From Ileibacterium sp. (lineage in GTDB: Bacteria; Bacillota_I; Bacilli_A; Erysipelotrichales; Erysipelotrichaceae): a stretch of 8,186 nucleotides of DNA. The translations under genes and the position numbers were made by a program. The notes under the pieces are model-generated. The model was not told the origin of the DNA. It made no database searches and was given only the letters and a program-made list of their open reading frames with translations. The stretch covers positions 304,402-312,587 of the forward strand of contig JABUSF010000001.1 in NCBI GenBank assembly GCA_021443945.1, in the 5' to 3' direction. Shown in pieces: positions 6,292-8,186 of the stretch. Numbering within the stretch: the stretch's first letter is position 1; each line of letters starts with the position of its first letter.

Positions 6292-8186
6292 ATGTATAGA
6301 AGAATAACTGCTTTAATGCTTGCTGCTTCGCTGACGCTTGGCGGTATGTCTTTGCCGGCTTTGGCAGAAGAGAACCCAAATGAACAGCAGACGCCGAACA
6401 CGAATGGAAGAGAAGCTGATCAGGGGTCCACATATCAACCAGTAAAAAGTTCAAAGATTCAAAGTACATTCTCGATTGATGACTATGATTTCTACGACAT
6501 TTTTGGTGGGGAGATGAGCGATAAAGAGCGGCCCCACGTGAATGATGTTTATGCACTGATGTCGAATACTTTAAAAAGTGCCCCCGTCAAAAATGACCCT
6601 CGTGCGAAGCAAACAGATGGGCCGACTCTTTTAGAGCACTGGGCTAATGTAGCCTGCGGAATATTTGCAGCCACCCCTTCCAGTTACTATTATCACGACG
6701 CTGAAGACAATTTTGGGGAAAAGAAGTCTGAGAATCTTTTTAAACAGCATTTTATGAGCAATGGTTTAAAGGAAGGTAAAGATAGCGGAAATATACCAAA
6801 ACTTCTTTCACAGCCTGAGTCCGTTAAAATGGATACTGGTTCGTGGACCATACACGAGCCTCTTACTGCTACAAAATCATCAGGACTTCAATATGCGAAG
6901 AATCTGAGCGAAGTTCAAAGGGTAGCCTGTAACCAACTGAAAGGGATAATGTGGGGACCACTAACATCCGATGACTTCTTGAGGTTTAATGGAATAAAAG
7001 CTATGTCGGAGGATACAGGAAAAGGTGACTGTCTGTATTCTATAGTCACAACAAGGAATGTTGAAGGTGATGATATTGCGGGTTATACCTTTAAGTATAA
7101 TGCCTTTGGTCTGGTGTTTTATGATTTCAACCTCAAGACATTGAAAGATAGAACAACCGGTGAAGAGTTGATTATGAGCTCATTGGATGATGCGGATAAG
7201 GAGGAACTTTTAAAGAAGATCAAAGATGGTCAAAACGTCCAAATGGAAGGCTTTAATCTCGTAAGAGCGGACGGTAAAGCTTCGGATGCTACCAAATTAG
7301 TGAATAAGGATAAGAATATACTGAAAACGGACGTTACTTTATCCTCCAGCTTTACACAACAGCAGGAGACTTCAGAAACTGTCAGCACCAGTTATAGAAC
7401 CTCTAAAGATTTGGGGTTTACCTCAACTTTTAACTTTGGCCATCTTAATGGTCCGACAGAAGATGCAGTAAAAGCAGCCAAAGCACTCAAAGATCTCAAA
7501 GGGGCAGGCGGGGCAAACGGAGCTGTTGAGCAGGGAAATGAGGCAGGAAATGCTCTAAATCAGAGTGGTTTACTTAATGAATCAGATGATTTTGGCGAAA
7601 TAGGACAGGCATTGGGAGGTAATGCTGCTGGAAATAACGCGGCAGAACTTGCGGAGCAAGCAAAGGCAGTTAAGCCTTTAAATCTGTTCAGCAGCCAAAT
7701 TACATGTGGATTAAAATTTGGATGGGAAACATCATCCGGAAAATCTCAAACAGAATCCGAGGCAGAGAGTGATGGGGTAAGTCGTTCTGTAAAGGTTAGT
7801 CCCAAACTTGCTCCCCACTCTATGTATTATGTTCAGTCTAAAAATGAAAAAAGTGAAATAAATGAAGATTATACCCATCCTGTAATGATTTCCTATAAAG
7901 TAGCTGTATTTTCTATGAATGGCAGATGTGGTACTAATTTTATGTGGTCCGGATTCCAAACTGCGAATTATCAGCAGAGGTCTTTCTTTACACAGATCGG
8001 AAGCCCTGATGATCATACAGATGCCTGGTATAACTTATATGAACGCGCAATTGAAAACCATCATGGGGATAACTCAAAGGCGATAACCAGAGTAATTGGG
8101 AATAAGCACAAATGTTTTCAAGCCTATACGTGGGAACAGCCCTTTGGCAAGAGCGTGGACTGGGACAGAGTGCTGGAGGCATCTCA
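6292..8186 (+). CDS. Secreted aerolysin-like putative pore-forming protein, partial (paralogue 2, runs off right edge)
   Basis: 631 codons without a stop, still open at the window edge. Signal peptide residues 1-25 (YRRITALMLAASLTLGG, cleavage after LPALA) nearly match paralogue 1. The shared N-terminal domain spans about 26-340: YQPVKSSKI, TLLEHWANVA at 112, TPSSY near 128, Cys247 in DCLYS, FGLVFYDF at 272. The aerolysin-like segment spans about 344-545: a Ser/Thr/Gln-rich strand (SSSFTQQQETSETVSTSY), a second one after GWETSSGKSQTESEAE, APHS at 507, then THPVMISYKVAVFSMNGR. Between the strands, residues 384-460 are a Gly/Ala/Asn-rich segment about 73 residues longer than in paralogue 1. Next come NYQQRSFFTQIGS and a Trp-containing block (YTWEQPFG, VDWDRV) that also match paralogue 1. 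Whether Ig-like and SLH-like domains follow cannot be seen. Coding is certain from homology within the window; pore formation is inferred. Confidence 0.92.
   Translation, partial: MYRRITALMLAASLTLGGMSLPALAEENPNEQQTPNTNGREADQGSTYQPVKSSKIQSTFSIDDYDFYDIFGGEMSDKERPHVNDVYALMSNTLKSAPVKNDPRAKQTDGPTLLEHWANVACGIFAATPSSYYYHDAEDNFGEKKSENLFKQHFMSNGLKEGKDSGNIPKLLSQPESVKMDTGSWTIHEPLTATKSSGLQYAKNLSEVQRVACNQLKGIMWGPLTSDDFLRFNGIKAMSEDTGKGDCLYSIVTTRNVEGDDIAGYTFKYNAFGLVFYDFNLKTLKDRTTGEELIMSSLDDADKEELLKKIKDGQNVQMEGFNLVRADGKASDATKLVNKDKNILKTDVTLSSSFTQQQETSETVSTSYRTSKDLGFTSTFNFGHLNGPTEDAVKAAKALKDLKGAGGANGAVEQGNEAGNALNQSGLLNESDDFGEIGQALGGNAAGNNAAELAEQAKAVKPLNLFSSQITCGLKFGWETSSGKSQTESEAESDGVSRSVKVSPKLAPHSMYYVQSKNEKSEINEDYTHPVMISYKVAVFSMNGRCGTNFMWSGFQTANYQQRSFFTQIGSPDDHTDAWYNLYERAIENHHGDNSKAITRVIGNKHKCFQAYTWEQPFGKSVDWDRVLEAS

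Noticed and set aside
5916..6401. 161-codon - strand open frame
   Set aside because: It overlaps the start and signal peptide of the clearly real + strand secreted-protein gene on the opposite strand. It is a shadow frame, with Phe/Leu/Cys-rich sequence.
1..8186. CRISPR array, tRNA, rRNA, insertion sequence or transposase
   Set aside because: No regularly spaced repeats, no tRNA-like cloverleaf with CCA-end context, and no transposase motifs or terminal inverted repeats were seen. The direct repeats present are only pairs.

Overview
The window looks like accessory chromosomal DNA from a low-to-moderate GC Gram-positive bacterium (Bacillota). The support is AT-rich spacers, hairpin-plus-T-tract terminators, Gram-positive-style Sec signal peptides, and a large secreted protein ending in what look like degenerate S-layer-homology repeats. 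I cannot name the species.

Layout, all recognisable genes on the + strand. (1) Positions 1-488 hold the 3' end of a gene entering from the left, closed by a strong intrinsic terminator at 637-673. (2) Positions 674-1569 are a gene-poor spacer with decayed coding fragments. (3) Positions 1570-4668 encode a 1032-residue secreted protein, followed by a strong terminator at 4776-4827. (4) Positions 4828-6291 are a second gene-poor spacer, with decayed pieces on both strands. (5) A second secreted-protein gene starts at 6292 and runs off the right edge (631 codons visible); it is clearly a paralogue of the first.

The central observation is the pair of paralogues. Each has a near-identical signal peptide, a roughly 300-residue N-terminal domain I do not recognise, and then a segment that reads like an aerolysin/ETX-MTX2 beta-pore-forming module. 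That module has two long Ser/Thr-rich strands around an insertion loop, then a W-E-T-S motif, a PP/AP-H motif and a conserved YTxPVMISYKVAVFSMNG block. In the first protein two Ig-like domains and two SLH-like repeats follow, suggesting attachment to the cell wall. The second carries about 73 extra Gly/Ala-rich residues exactly where the membrane-inserting loop would be. The pore-former call is an inference from pattern, not from a search.

The two spacers are also related. They share a perfect 43-bp direct repeat that straddles a stop codon, a diverged block of about 65 bp, and a conserved leader of about 70 bp just before each secreted-protein gene. This fits duplication of a whole unit (spacer gene plus secreted-protein gene), after which the spacer gene decayed while the secreted-protein gene stayed intact. 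Each gene probably has its own promoter, because strong terminators separate them.
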